Shown here: in pieces, positions 35,650-43,604 of the stretch
Position numbering within the stretch: the first letter of the stretch is position 1
Layout of the letters: each line of letters opens with the position of its first letter
Origin: CALOAD01 sp942491415
GTDB taxonomy: Bacteria; Cyanobacteriota; Vampirovibrionia; Gastranaerophilales; CALOAD01
Assembly (NCBI GenBank): GCA_942491415.1
Contig: CALOAD010000014.1
Span: forward strand, 62,001-126,000
Direction: 5' to 3'
Length of the DNA stretch: 64,000 bases
Notes under the pieces: model-generated
Told to the model about the DNA's origin: nothing
The model's input: the letters and a program-made list of their open reading frames with translations, nothing else
The model's database searches: none
Made by a program: the position numbers and the translations under genes

Positions 35650-35687
35650 TGAGGTGTTCTGTTAAAGAACACCTCAATAGTTTTTTA
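35650..35687 (+). terminator. Rho-independent terminator after trpB
   Basis: TGAGGTGTTCT (35650-35660), loop GTTAA, AGAACACCTCA (35666-35676), then ATAGTTTTTT. A perfect 11-bp stem with a downstream T-run on the plus strand. It closes the trpR-trpB unit and separates it from convergent maf. Confidence 0.85.
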
Positions 35688-35690
35688 TAT

Positions 35691-36284
35691 TTAAATTAAT
35701 TCTAAAATTTCTATACCTGATTTTTTAAGCATTTGAGCAAGTTTAAATGAAGAAATTCCAACAATATTGTCATAACAACCTTCTATAGACTCCACAAAAA
35801 CGCTTGCAAGTCCTTGAATTGCATATGAACCGGCTTTATCCATCGGTTCTTTTGTGTTGACATAACTTTCTATTTCTTTATCGCAAATATTTCTAAATTT
35901 AACTTTGCTTATGACAGAATCAACATATGTTTTTTCTGCATAAGTATCTATTACTGCAATTGCTGAAATAACATCATGGGTCTTACCACTCAACGATCGC
36001 AACATTTGTTTTGCATCTTGCTCATCTTTTGGTTTTCCAAGTATTTTGTTATTTAGAACCACAACTGTATCTGAGCCAATTATAATGGCTTTTTTGTCAT
36101 AATTATGTTTAACAAAATCAGCTTTTTCAAACGCCAATTTTTCAATTAATTCTATTGAAAAAGTATCTCCTATATTTTCCTCAATATCGGCAGGAATTAT
36201 TTTAAAATTCAAACCCAAATTTTCAAGAATTTTCTTTCTTCTTGGCGATGCGGAGGCTAATATTATATTTTTATTTGTTTTCAT
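35691..36284 (-). CDS. maf: Maf-family nucleoside triphosphate pyrophosphatase
   Basis: 197 residues. The N-terminal ILASASPRRKKILENLGL is the Maf signature; IGSDTVVVLNNKILGKPKDEQ and MLRSLSGKTHDVISAIAV follow, and the C-terminal DKAGSYAIQGLASVFVESIEG and GCYDNIVGIS complete the family. It hydrolyses dTTP/UTP or modified nucleotides as a house-cleaning enzyme; the YhdE or YceF subtype is not determined. Length is normal. It stands alone, convergent with trpB. Confidence 0.93.
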   Translation of the reverse strand: MKTNKNIILASASPRRKKILENLGLNFKIIPADIEENIGDTFSIELIEKLAFEKADFVKHNYDKKAIIIGSDTVVVLNNKILGKPKDEQDAKQMLRSLSGKTHDVISAIAVIDTYAEKTYVDSVISKVKFRNICDKEIESYVNTKEPMDKAGSYAIQGLASVFVESIEGCYDNIVGISSFKLAQMLKKSGIEILELI

Positions 36285-36332
36285 TAACTATTTTGTTTCT
36301 TTAATTGTAGATATCCTCTATTAATATTGTAA

Positions 36333-36488
36333 TTAACAATATTTTATTTTGTCAACATTAGATCTTTGAATTATTAATGCAATTGCTTCGTTAAGGCTAA
36401 TATTATATTTAATCCTTAATTTTTCAACCTTATCCCAAAGCACAGGGTTTAAATTAATACTTCTTTGTTCTTTCTTCTGCTTTGCCAT
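36333..36488 (-). CDS. small ribbon-helix-helix-like protein
   Basis: 51 residues, below most gene-finder cutoffs. AGGAG seven bases before the ATG at 36488 is a strong ribosome site. The protein is basic at the start (MAKQKKEQR) and contains RSINLNPVLWDKVEKLRIKY and ISLNEAIALII, the strand-helix-helix pattern of CopG/Arc-type DNA-binding proteins and antitoxins. There is no toxin-like gene adjacent (maf on one side, a 74-residue orphan on the other), so an orphan regulator is the likelier reading. A short hairpin at its end (36323-36343) may be a weak terminator. Confidence 0.6.
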   Translation of the reverse strand: MAKQKKEQRSINLNPVLWDKVEKLRIKYNISLNEAIALIIQRSNVDKIKYC

Positions 36489-36550
36489 GATTTCTCCTTA
36501 AGTTTGCCAGTACCTTTTCGTTCATTATTCAATTTTTACTCTGCCTTAAA

Positions 36551-36581
36551 AAAAGAAGACTTGTTTTAGACAAGTCTTCTT
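36551..36581 (-). terminator. Rho-independent terminator of the 74-residue orphan gene
   Basis: AAGAAGACTTGT (36553-36564), loop of five, ACAAGTCTTCTT (36570-36581); on the minus strand it is followed by a run of seven T. A perfect 12-bp stem just past the stop codon of the gene ending at 36586. Confidence 0.85.
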
Positions 36582-36585
36582 TAAC

Positions 36586-36810
36586 TTATTTAACTTTTTG
36601 ATACGCAAATTGCGTGTTAACATTGCGACAAGTACTCTTTAACCTGTTTTGAAGGGACAGCATACCCTTATGCACCCCGGCATAATCGTTCATCGTCTTG
36701 AGCATTTGATCTGCGGGAACCGCAAGTTGTGCAATGTTATGGTTGTCGACCTTTTCGTTCGCATACTTCTTCACAAGCATTTGATCGATATAATCTCTAG
36801 CACCAATCAT
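36586..36810 (-). CDS. small protein of unknown function (74 residues)
   Basis: Not recognised. GGAGGA eight bases before the ATG at 36810 and a strong terminator after the stop show this is an expressed single-gene unit, not a chance ORF. The sequence is polar and mostly helical (MIGARDYIDQMLVKKYANEK, later MLSLQNRLKSTCRN), with no membrane segment, signal peptide or metal motif; one cysteine. The gene lies divergent from aroQ. Confidence 0.65.
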   Translation of the reverse strand: MIGARDYIDQMLVKKYANEKVDNHNIAQLAVPADQMLKTMNDYAGVHKGMLSLQNRLKSTCRNVNTQFAYQKVK

Positions 36811-36985
36811 TCAATATATTCCTCCAACGTATTATTTGTTTGTCTAGTAGCCTTTTATTCTCCCTACATTATTAAAGTAAAACTATTTTGGAAAATTGCC
36901 CTTTCACACAGACATGTAAAGAAACGTTAACTTCTTTATTAGTGTTATAATTAAAAAAACACTTTATATTTAAAGGAAAACTTTA

Positions 36986-37420
36986 ATGAAAATACTAATT
37001 ATTCACGGACCAAATTTAAATATGCTTGGAAAACGCGAACCGGATGTATATGGCAAAACTACTTTAAATGAAATAAATGATCAAATACAACTACAAGCTA
37101 ATGAAATGAAGGTTCAAGTCCAATTTTTTCAATCGAACTCAGAAGGAGAAATTGTAAATGAAATACAAAAAGCTTCTGAAAGTATGGACGGTATTATAAT
37201 AAATCCCGCAGCCTATACTCACACCAGTGTTGCTATACGAGATGCAATTGCGTCTATAAAAGCACCTTGCATTGAAGTACACCTTTCTAATATTCATGCC
37301 CGGGAAGATTTCAGGAAAACATCACTCACTGCTCCTGTTTGCAAAGGACAAATAAGTGGTTTTGGGGCAAATAGTTATTTACTGGGTTTAAATGCCATAG
37401 CTATGAAGAATGTAACTTGA
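36986..37420 (+). CDS. aroQ: 3-dehydroquinate dehydratase, type II
   Basis: 144 residues, third step of the shikimate pathway. HGPNLNMLGKREPDVYG at the start carries the catalytic tyrosine loop and arginine; FFQSNSEGEIVNEI, NPAAYTHTSVAIRDAI (with the active histidine) and EVHLSNIHAREDFRKTS are the remaining family blocks. AAAGGA lies upstream of the ATG, and a TATAAT box is seen near 36945. Followed 98 bases later by efp, an arrangement also common in other bacteria (aroQ-efp). Confidence 0.95.
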   Translation: MKILIIHGPNLNMLGKREPDVYGKTTLNEINDQIQLQANEMKVQVQFFQSNSEGEIVNEIQKASESMDGIIINPAAYTHTSVAIRDAIASIKAPCIEVHLSNIHAREDFRKTSLTAPVCKGQISGFGANSYLLGLNAIAMKNVT

Positions 37421-37518
37421 TTAAAAAAGCTTCATTAAAAACTTGCAAAGTATGAAAGATTTATTTATAAATATATGATTAAAACTAATATTGAAATAGA
37501 TTAACAGGTAAAAAATTA

Positions 37519-38076
37519 ATGATCTCAACAAATGATTTAAAAAATGGAATGACTATCGAATTAGATAATGGTCTTTGGTCTGTAGTAGAATTTTTACACG
37601 TGAAACCCGGCAAAGGTTCTGCATTTGTAAGAACAAAACTTAAAAATGTAGAAACAGGAAATGTTATGGAAAAAACATTTAGAGCAGGAGAAAAAGTACC
37701 AAGAGCCGTTCTAGATAAAAGAGAAATGCAATATTTATATAAAAGTGATGAAGATTTTATTTTTATGGATAATGAAACTTATGATCAAATCGCCCTTGTA
37801 AAAGAGCAAATAGGCGAAGGTGTTAAATATATGAAAGAAAACACCAACATAAATATTGTAAAACACGGTGATAAAATCGTTGGCATTGACATTCCAAACC
37901 ATGTTGAGCTCGAAGTTGTAGATACACCACCAGCGGAAAAAGGCAACACAGCCCAGGGTGGATCAAAACCTGCAACTCTTGAAACAGGAGCGGTTGTAAA
38001 TGTTCCGTTTTTCATAAATAACGGTGATGTAATAAGAGTAGACACCAGAAATAATGAGTATTTAGATAGAGTATAA
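37519..38076 (+). CDS. efp: elongation factor P
   Basis: 185 residues, helps the ribosome past polyproline stretches. The N-terminal KOW-like domain shows VKPGKGSAFVRTKLKN with the tip lysine K32, the position that may be modified; no modification enzyme (epmA/B, ymfI) is seen here. The C-terminal OB domain ends VPFFINNGDVIRVDTRNNEYLDRV (quoted in part as NNGDVIRVDTRNNEYLDR). Full length. accB follows within 40 bases; the efp-accB pairing is typical of cyanobacteria and some Firmicutes. Confidence 0.95.
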   Translation: MISTNDLKNGMTIELDNGLWSVVEFLHVKPGKGSAFVRTKLKNVETGNVMEKTFRAGEKVPRAVLDKREMQYLYKSDEDFIFMDNETYDQIALVKEQIGEGVKYMKENTNINIVKHGDKIVGIDIPNHVELEVVDTPPAEKGNTAQGGSKPATLETGAVVNVPFFINNGDVIRVDTRNNEYLDRV

Positions 38077-38111
38077 ATTATAACGTATAGTAGATATAGT
38101 GAGAAGTGAAC

Positions 38112-38555
38112 ATGAATTTTGAGTTAGAGTATATTGAAAAATTAGTAAATCTTGTTTCTGAAAGTGAGCTTACAGAGCTTGTTTTAGAAAATGGTGATCA
38201 AGTAATTGAACTAAGAAAAGAAAGAGAAATGGTAACAGCTCAGCCTGTTGCATTACAACAACCTGTATCAACTTCTGCTCCTTCCCCAACAATAGAAGCA
38301 GAAGCACCGATAGTAAAAAAAGGTACACCTATAACATCTCCAATGGTAGGAACTTTCTATCAAGCTCCATCACCGGGAGCTGCTAACTTTGTGGAAGTTG
38401 GAAAGTCTATAAGTAAAGGACAAGTGGTGTGTATCGTTGAGGCAATGAAACTAATGAATGAAATAGAATCAGAAGTTTCAGGTACAGTTCTTGAAGTATG
38501 TGTAGAAGACGGTCAACCTGTTGAGTTTGGTCAAGTCTTAATGTACGTAGAATAA
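38112..38555 (+). CDS. accB: biotin carboxyl carrier protein of acetyl-CoA carboxylase
   Basis: 147 residues from the ATG at 38112 (a GTG at 38106 is the alternative). An N-terminal helical region, an Ala/Pro-rich linker (VALQQPVSTSAPSPTIEAEA) and a C-terminal biotinyl domain with VEAMKLMNE, where K113 carries biotin. AccB presents carboxybiotin to the carboxyltransferase (accA/accD, not in the window). A weak GGCAAAA/TTTTGCC hairpin lies between it and accC (38569-38595). Confidence 0.95.
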   Translation: MNFELEYIEKLVNLVSESELTELVLENGDQVIELRKEREMVTAQPVALQQPVSTSAPSPTIEAEAPIVKKGTPITSPMVGTFYQAPSPGAANFVEVGKSISKGQVVCIVEAMKLMNEIESEVSGTVLEVCVEDGQPVEFGQVLMYVE

Positions 38556-38625
38556 AAAAGACAAAAAAGGCAAAATAAAAAAGTTCTTTTTTGCCAACAC
38601 TGATAATTAATCTGAGGAATTTTTT

Positions 38626-39993
38626 ATGATAAAAAAGGTTTTAATTGCAAACCGTGGCGAGATAGCTGTAAGGATCATAAGAGCTTGTAAAGAACTGGGC
38701 GTAGCAACAGTTGCAGTATATTCTCAAGCTGATGAAGATTCATTGCATGTAACTCTTGCAGATGAAGCTTATTGCATAGGTCCTGCGGCTTCTGCTAAAA
38801 GTTATTTAAATATACCCAATATTATAAGTACTGCTTTAATGGCAGGGGTTGATGCAATTCACCCCGGTTATGGATTTATGGCAGAAAATGCTGACTTTGC
38901 AGATATTTGCAAAGATCATAATATTAAGTTTATCGGTCCAAGTTCTCATAGCATAAGAATGATGGGTGATAAAGCAACAGCCAGAAAAACAATGGTTGAA
39001 AATGGAGTGCCTATAACTCCCGGAACAGGGCTTGTTTCGGATTTAAATGAAGTTAAGCCTTGGATCAAAAAGGTTGGATATCCAATAATTATTAAAGCGA
39101 CTGCCGGTGGCGGTGGAAAAGGAATGAGGATTGTAAGACAAGAATCTGAACTCGAAACAATGATGAATCTTGCTCAAACAGAAGCCGGTACAGCCTTTGG
39201 TAATAAAGCTGTATATATGGAAAAATTCCTTGAAAATCCTCGTCATATCGAAGTTCAAATAATTGCAGATCAATTCGGTAACGTGGCTCACCTTGGTGAA
39301 AGAGATTGCAGTATACAAAGAAGACACCAAAAGCTTATAGAAGAGGCTCCATCTCCTGCAATTAATGAATCAATCAGACAACAAATGGGTGATGCGGCTG
39401 TAAAAGCAGCAAAAAGCATTAACTACGAAGGTGCCGGCACTATAGAATTCTTACTCGATGGAGATAAATTCTATTTCATGGAAATGAACACAAGAATTCA
39501 AGTAGAACATTGCGTTTCAGAGATGATTTCAAGTATTGACCTTTTGAAAGAGCAAATATTAGTCGCTTCAGGTGAAAAACTTTCTTTTTCTCAAAAAGAT
39601 GTAGAATTACGAGGACACGCTATTGAGTGTCGTATAAATGCTGAAGATGCGGAAAAAGACTTTATGCCTTGTCCCGGAACTATTGAAGGTTATGTAGCCC
39701 CGGGTGGTTTTGGCGTGAGAGTTGATAGTCACGTTTATACAAATTACAAAATACCGCCGTTTTACGATTCTATGATAGCCAAATTAATATGCTGGGGTAA
39801 AAATAGGGAAGATGCAAGAAAACGCATGTTAAGGGCTCTTGATGAGTATGCGATTGTTGGCATTAAAACAACAATTCCTTTTCATCAAAAAATATTGACC
39901 AATGATAAATTTATTAGTGGTAATTTTACTACTAAATTTATTGAAGAAAATATGACAGATAAAAAAGAAAAAAAACCGGTAAAATCAAGTTAG
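38626..39993 (+). CDS. accC: biotin carboxylase subunit of acetyl-CoA carboxylase
   Basis: 455 residues, ATP-grasp enzyme that carboxylates the biotin on AccB with bicarbonate. KVLIANRGEIAVRIIRACKE at the start, KATAGGGGKGMRIV (glycine-rich ATP loop), HIEVQIIADQFGNVAHLGERDCSIQRRHQKL (quoted as HLGERDCSIQRRHQKLIEE) and FYFMEMNTRIQVEHCVSE are the canonical blocks. Length matches stand-alone AccC, so it is not a fused pyruvate or propionyl carboxylase. Follows accB by 70 bases. First step of fatty acid synthesis. Confidence 0.95.
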   Translation: MIKKVLIANRGEIAVRIIRACKELGVATVAVYSQADEDSLHVTLADEAYCIGPAASAKSYLNIPNIISTALMAGVDAIHPGYGFMAENADFADICKDHNIKFIGPSSHSIRMMGDKATARKTMVENGVPITPGTGLVSDLNEVKPWIKKVGYPIIIKATAGGGGKGMRIVRQESELETMMNLAQTEAGTAFGNKAVYMEKFLENPRHIEVQIIADQFGNVAHLGERDCSIQRRHQKLIEEAPSPAINESIRQQMGDAAVKAAKSINYEGAGTIEFLLDGDKFYFMEMNTRIQVEHCVSEMISSIDLLKEQILVASGEKLSFSQKDVELRGHAIECRINAEDAEKDFMPCPGTIEGYVAPGGFGVRVDSHVYTNYKIPPFYDSMIAKLICWGKNREDARKRMLRALDEYAIVGIKTTIPFHQKILTNDKFISGNFTTKFIEENMTDKKEKKPVKSS

Positions 39994-40008
39994 TTTAAAG
40001 AATTTAAA

Positions 40009-40548
40009 ATGCGAATAACAGCTGGAAAATATAAAAATAAACAAATAAAAACTGTTAAAACGCTTGATGTTAGACCAACTTCTTCAAAAGTTCGTGAAAG
40101 CATTTTTAATATATTACAAGATCGAGTATCAGAATCTCTGATGCTCGATTTATTTGCAGGTAGTGGCATTATGGGTTTAGAGGCTCTATCTCGAGGTGCC
40201 GAAAAAGTAGTTTTTGTTGAAAAAAACTTAAAAACCGCAAGACTGCTCAAGCAAAATGTTTCTTTCTTAACAAAAAGTGTTGATATAATTATAGGTGATG
40301 CGTTAAAAGCTCTTGAAAAACTCAATGGGAGAAATTTTGATATTATTTTTTTAGATCCACCTTATGCTATTAATATAATTCCTGAAGTTTTGCAAAAGAT
40401 AAAAACATTAAACCTTTTAAAACCGGAGGGCATTATTATTATTGAACATTCTTCAAATATTGAATATTCGAAAGAAATAAAAAATTTAAATTTTACGCTT
40501 ATAAAAAACAAAATTTATGGTGATACAGCATTGAGTTTTATTGAATAA
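40009..40548 (+). CDS. rsmD: 16S rRNA (guanine(966)-N(2))-methyltransferase
   Basis: 179 residues. RITAGKYKNKQIKTV and RPTSSKVRESIFNIL start the protein; MLDLFAGSGIMGLEALSRGA is the SAM-binding loop and IIFLDPPYA the DPPY catalytic motif of amino-methylating RNA/DNA enzymes. Length fits RsmD. Its last bases touch the convergent prepilin gene without a gap, so no terminator can lie between them outside coding sequence. Sixteen bases after accC. Confidence 0.92.
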   Translation: MRITAGKYKNKQIKTVKTLDVRPTSSKVRESIFNILQDRVSESLMLDLFAGSGIMGLEALSRGAEKVVFVEKNLKTARLLKQNVSFLTKSVDIIIGDALKALEKLNGRNFDIIFLDPPYAINIIPEVLQKIKTLNLLKPEGIIIIEHSSNIEYSKEIKNLNFTLIKNKIYGDTALSFIE

Positions 40549-41223
40549 TTAATTGATAGATTTTTTCAATAAAGCTTCTTTAGAGCAACCAATAGAAGTT
40601 GCTCGATTATTACCGTTTTTATCGCAAAGATTTCCATCATTTAAAATACCGACCGGAAAAGTACCTCTTTCAGTAACCCAAATAGAAAAATAATCTTTCC
40701 CCATTTGGTTTGGAGCCTTTTCTCCGTTTATATCAATATCAATATAACCGCAGGTTTTACTTAAAGGTCCATCTCCAATGTTTGAGATACAATTTCCGGC
40801 AAAATCATTTACCAAAATCATAGCACCGTCTGTTAAAATTGCCTTTGCATAATTTCCATTTATATCGGTATCAAAATTGTCGCTAACAGTGCTACCTCCC
40901 TGGTATCTTAATTTTGTATCGTACCAGCAACCTTTATCAGATCCGCAAAATTTATAAATTTCCAAATAAGGTAATATTTTTTTCAAAGACTCCTCATCAT
41001 CAACTGCAGATCCATTGCCTTTGAAAATTTCTTTTATATCACCATTTTTTTGTTTATAAAATGAAAAAACTTTTTTAAATATTGAATAATTTTTTTTAAA
41101 AGCCACAGCATTTGCAGTATCACCTGCACTCATAACTAAAGAAGGAATACTTAAAATACAAACAACTCCAATCACTGTCATTGTTATAAGAACTTCAGCA
41201 AGTGTGAAAGCTTTTTTATTCAT
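40549..41223 (-). CDS. type IV pilin-like / type II secretion pseudopilin protein
   Basis: 224 residues. The leader MNKKA followed by FTLAEVLITMTVIGVVCILS is a class III prepilin signal, with glutamate at +5 and alanine rather than glycine before the cleavage site. The mature part is globular with several cysteines (FCGSDKGCWYDTK, NCISNIGDGPLSKTCGYIDI) and the motif DINGEKAPNQMGKDYFS. This leader-plus-cysteine type occurs in large families of pseudopilins in gut Melainabacteria and other low-GC taxa. No other pilus or secretion genes are adjacent. Role in adhesion, secretion or uptake is unknown. Confidence 0.85.
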   Translation of the reverse strand: MNKKAFTLAEVLITMTVIGVVCILSIPSLVMSAGDTANAVAFKKNYSIFKKVFSFYKQKNGDIKEIFKGNGSAVDDEESLKKILPYLEIYKFCGSDKGCWYDTKLRYQGGSTVSDNFDTDINGNYAKAILTDGAMILVNDFAGNCISNIGDGPLSKTCGYIDIDINGEKAPNQMGKDYFSIWVTERGTFPVGILNDGNLCDKNGNNRATSIGCSKEALLKKSIN

Positions 41224-41436
41224 TTAATTTTCCCGATTATTAATTTCTTTGGTAACTATAGTATACCTGAAATATAAAAATTCCATTAAAGTTGAAAAAA
41301 CAATTTCAATGTTAAGCAGAAAATTGTAAAGAATTTGTTAAACTTATTTCAAAATTAGCCTAAATCATTAAAGTTAAGATCAAAAGTTATCGATAAAGAA
41401 TTAAGATGGTTAGTAAAAAGTATTTAAGGAGTTAAA

Positions 41437-41697
41437 ATGTCTGATTTTATAAAGCCAAGTATGCCAGGCATTGTCTCTACTTCTACTCTTAAAATAAACC
41501 GCTTTGAGGCTGGTAAATTTGACGTAAAAGGCGAAACAAAAAACTTCCTTAAACCTATGATGAACTTTTTTACAGCCAATAAAGACATTACTCCGATTGA
41601 ATTACAACAAGAAATTTCAGATTATAAAATTTCAGCGGACGCCTATAAACAAATGATTCAAGGACCTTGTGGCAGTAGGTTTAATTCAATAGGATAA
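41437..41697 (+). CDS. small protein of unknown function (86 residues)
   Basis: Not recognised. AAGGAG five bases before the ATG makes it a credible gene. The protein begins MSDFIKPSMPGIVSTSTLKI, has a central aromatic stretch (FLKPMMNFFTANKD) and a polar helix DITPIELQQEISDYK, ending GPCGSRFNSIG. It has no signal peptide or transmembrane helix. It is alone between the prepilin gene (divergent) and folK, 72 bases ahead of the latter. Confidence 0.6.
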   Translation: MSDFIKPSMPGIVSTSTLKINRFEAGKFDVKGETKNFLKPMMNFFTANKDITPIELQQEISDYKISADAYKQMIQGPCGSRFNSIG

Positions 41698-41769
41698 AAC
41701 CTTGTAAAATATTAAAAGAAGTTATAGAATGTTTTTATCGATTAGTTATTCTTCTCGCAAGGGGTCGTT

Positions 41770-42279
41770 ATGTCTATAGCTTATATAGGTCTGGGTTCTA
41801 ATATTGGAGATAGAGTTAGTTATATTCAACAAGCTACTATTCTTTTAAAGGACACTGAAGACATAAATTTAATAGAAAGTTCAAGTTTATATGAAACAGA
41901 ACCGTTTGGAACCGAAGATCAAGAATGGTATGTTAATGCTGCTGTAAAGATTGAAACAGTCCTCGGTCCTGAACTTTTACTAAAAGAGTGCCAAAGAATA
42001 GAAGAGCAACTTGGTCGATTAAGAGACTCTAACTTGCCTAAATGGCAACCCCGAACAATTGATCTTGATATTCTTTTTTATGACGATGTTGTATATTCTA
42101 CAACGGACTTACAAATACCCCACTCTTGCGTACACTTAAGAGCTTTTGCTCTTGTCCCTATGCTTGAGATCGCCTACAATCATTTTCATCCCGTTATAGG
42201 TCAAACCATTTCAGATATTCACAACTCACTGCCTGAGCCGGAAGTAGTTTATCTTTATGGTACAAGACCTACTTTTTGA
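41770..42279 (+). CDS. folK: 2-amino-4-hydroxy-6-hydroxymethyldihydropteridine pyrophosphokinase
   Basis: 169 residues, folate pathway. YIGLGSNIGDRVSYIQQA is the N-terminal motif, SSLYETEPFGTEDQEWYVNA binds the pterin, and PRTIDLDILFYDDVV is the diagnostic Mg/ATP motif. AGGGG lies upstream of the ATG. Length normal. Its stop codon overlaps the ribosome site of the downstream flavoprotein gene, indicating an operon. folB and folP are not adjacent. Confidence 0.95.
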   Translation: MSIAYIGLGSNIGDRVSYIQQATILLKDTEDINLIESSSLYETEPFGTEDQEWYVNAAVKIETVLGPELLLKECQRIEEQLGRLRDSNLPKWQPRTIDLDILFYDDVVYSTTDLQIPHSCVHLRAFALVPMLEIAYNHFHPVIGQTISDIHNSLPEPEVVYLYGTRPTF

Positions 42280-42290
42280 GGTTTTTAAAC

Positions 42291-43517
42291 TTGTCTAAAA
42301 TAGCTATAATTGGTGGAGGTCCGGCTGGTATCGCTTGTGCGATTACAGCAAAAACTTTTTGCAATAATTGCGAAATTGTAATTTTTGATAAAAAAACAGC
42401 ACTAAAAACACTGCTTTATACTGGTGGTGGCAGATGCAATCTGGCATATTCAGAGTCTGATTTTAAAACATTGGCTTCATTTTATCCACGTGGTGAAAAA
42501 TTTTTATATTCTATTTTTAGTCAATTTGGAGTTAATGAAACTACCGACTTTTTCTCTTCAATAGGAATCAAAACTTATGCACAAAAGGATAAAAGAATTT
42601 TCCCTAAAACTGATAGTGCCGAATTCGTAAGAAAAAAACTGCTGGATAAAGCCTCTTCTTTAGGTATAAAGATAATAGAAAACACTGAAATTTTAGACAT
42701 TGAAAAAATGCCAAACGGTTATAAATTAACTTTTAATAATCAAATAAAAACCTTTGATAAAGTTGTAATCTCAACAGGTGGTCGTTTTAAGAATATTGAA
42801 AATACGGGCTTTAATTTTGCAAAGAGTTTTGGACATACAGTTACAGATTTGAAACCAGCCTTATCTTCTTTAAAATTAAAAGAAAAACAGATTTCAGATC
42901 TTGCCGGCGTGAGTTTGAAAAATATTAATGCAACTATTTTTCATAACGATAAAAAAATCTTAGACATTAATGACGATCTTTTATTCACTCATAACGGAAT
43001 ATCAGGTCCGTTGGCTTATAAAATCTCTTCCTACTGTGCTTTCGTTGACTATAATCACTTTAACCCTTTAAAGCTAAACCTAAACCTTACAGGATTAGAT
43101 TTTGATCAATGCAAAGAAGAATTGATATTCAGAACAGCCGATGCACCTAAAAGACTTATATGCAATCTTATTGCGACATTTGTTCCTAAATCTCTCGCAA
43201 AAGAAATAACAAAATTAAGCAAAATAGATCTAAACGAAACTTCTGCGAATTTATCAAAAGAAAAACGCAATTGTTTAATAAAACACTTAACAGAATTTGA
43301 GTTGAATATTTCTTCAACTTCACCTGACGGTGAAATTGTCACTGCTGGAGGGGTTCTTTTAAATGAGGTTAACCCAAAAACAATGGAGTCAAAAATAGCA
43401 CCCGGTTTATATTTTTGTGGAGAAGTTTTGAATATAGATGGATTAACAGGCGGTTTCAATTTGCAAAATTGTTGGTCTACAGGTTATATAGCAGGAAAAT
43501 CTTGCGGTAATAGTTAG
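42291..43517 (+). CDS. HI0933-family FAD-dependent oxidoreductase
   Basis: 408 residues from the TTG at 42291, which has GAGG nine bases upstream; an in-frame TTG at 42276 lies inside the folK stop. IAIIGGGPAGIACAITA is the FAD-binding N-terminus, TGGGRCNLAYS is the diagnostic motif of the HI0933/YhiN family, and LYFCGEVLNIDGLTGGFNLQ the C-terminal FAD contact. Substrate is unknown for most of this family. It follows folK directly and precedes glyQ by 87 bases. Confidence 0.9.
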   Translation: MSKIAIIGGGPAGIACAITAKTFCNNCEIVIFDKKTALKTLLYTGGGRCNLAYSESDFKTLASFYPRGEKFLYSIFSQFGVNETTDFFSSIGIKTYAQKDKRIFPKTDSAEFVRKKLLDKASSLGIKIIENTEILDIEKMPNGYKLTFNNQIKTFDKVVISTGGRFKNIENTGFNFAKSFGHTVTDLKPALSSLKLKEKQISDLAGVSLKNINATIFHNDKKILDINDDLLFTHNGISGPLAYKISSYCAFVDYNHFNPLKLNLNLTGLDFDQCKEELIFRTADAPKRLICNLIATFVPKSLAKEITKLSKIDLNETSANLSKEKRNCLIKHLTEFELNISSTSPDGEIVTAGGVLLNEVNPKTMESKIAPGLYFCGEVLNIDGLTGGFNLQNCWSTGYIAGKSCGNS

Positions 43518-43604
43518 AATTATTATGATAAACTCCCTGAATGGTTGTGTTTTAAAGATTTTTTTTATAAACTTATAGTGAAAAAGAATCTGGAAGGATG
43601 AAAA

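Noticed and set aside
36333..36810. Toxin-antitoxin pair formed by the RHH-like protein and the 74-residue protein
   Set aside because: The 74-residue gene has its own terminator and no toxin-family motif, and the order and spacing do not suggest cotranslation.
38569..38595. Terminator between accB and accC
   Set aside because: The stem is mostly A-T with only a short GGC/GCC clamp and lacks a T-run after the stem; accB and accC are expected to be cotranscribed.
39043..39330. 95-codon minus-strand ORF inside accC
   Set aside because: It lies wholly within the coding sequence of a highly conserved enzyme, without a ribosome site, and its composition is that of a frame shadow. The same applies to similar internal ORFs within clpX, lon, the kinase and the other long genes.
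43518..43604. T-box riboswitch upstream of glyQ
   Set aside because: Only 87 bases are available and neither the T-box consensus nor a specifier hairpin is present.
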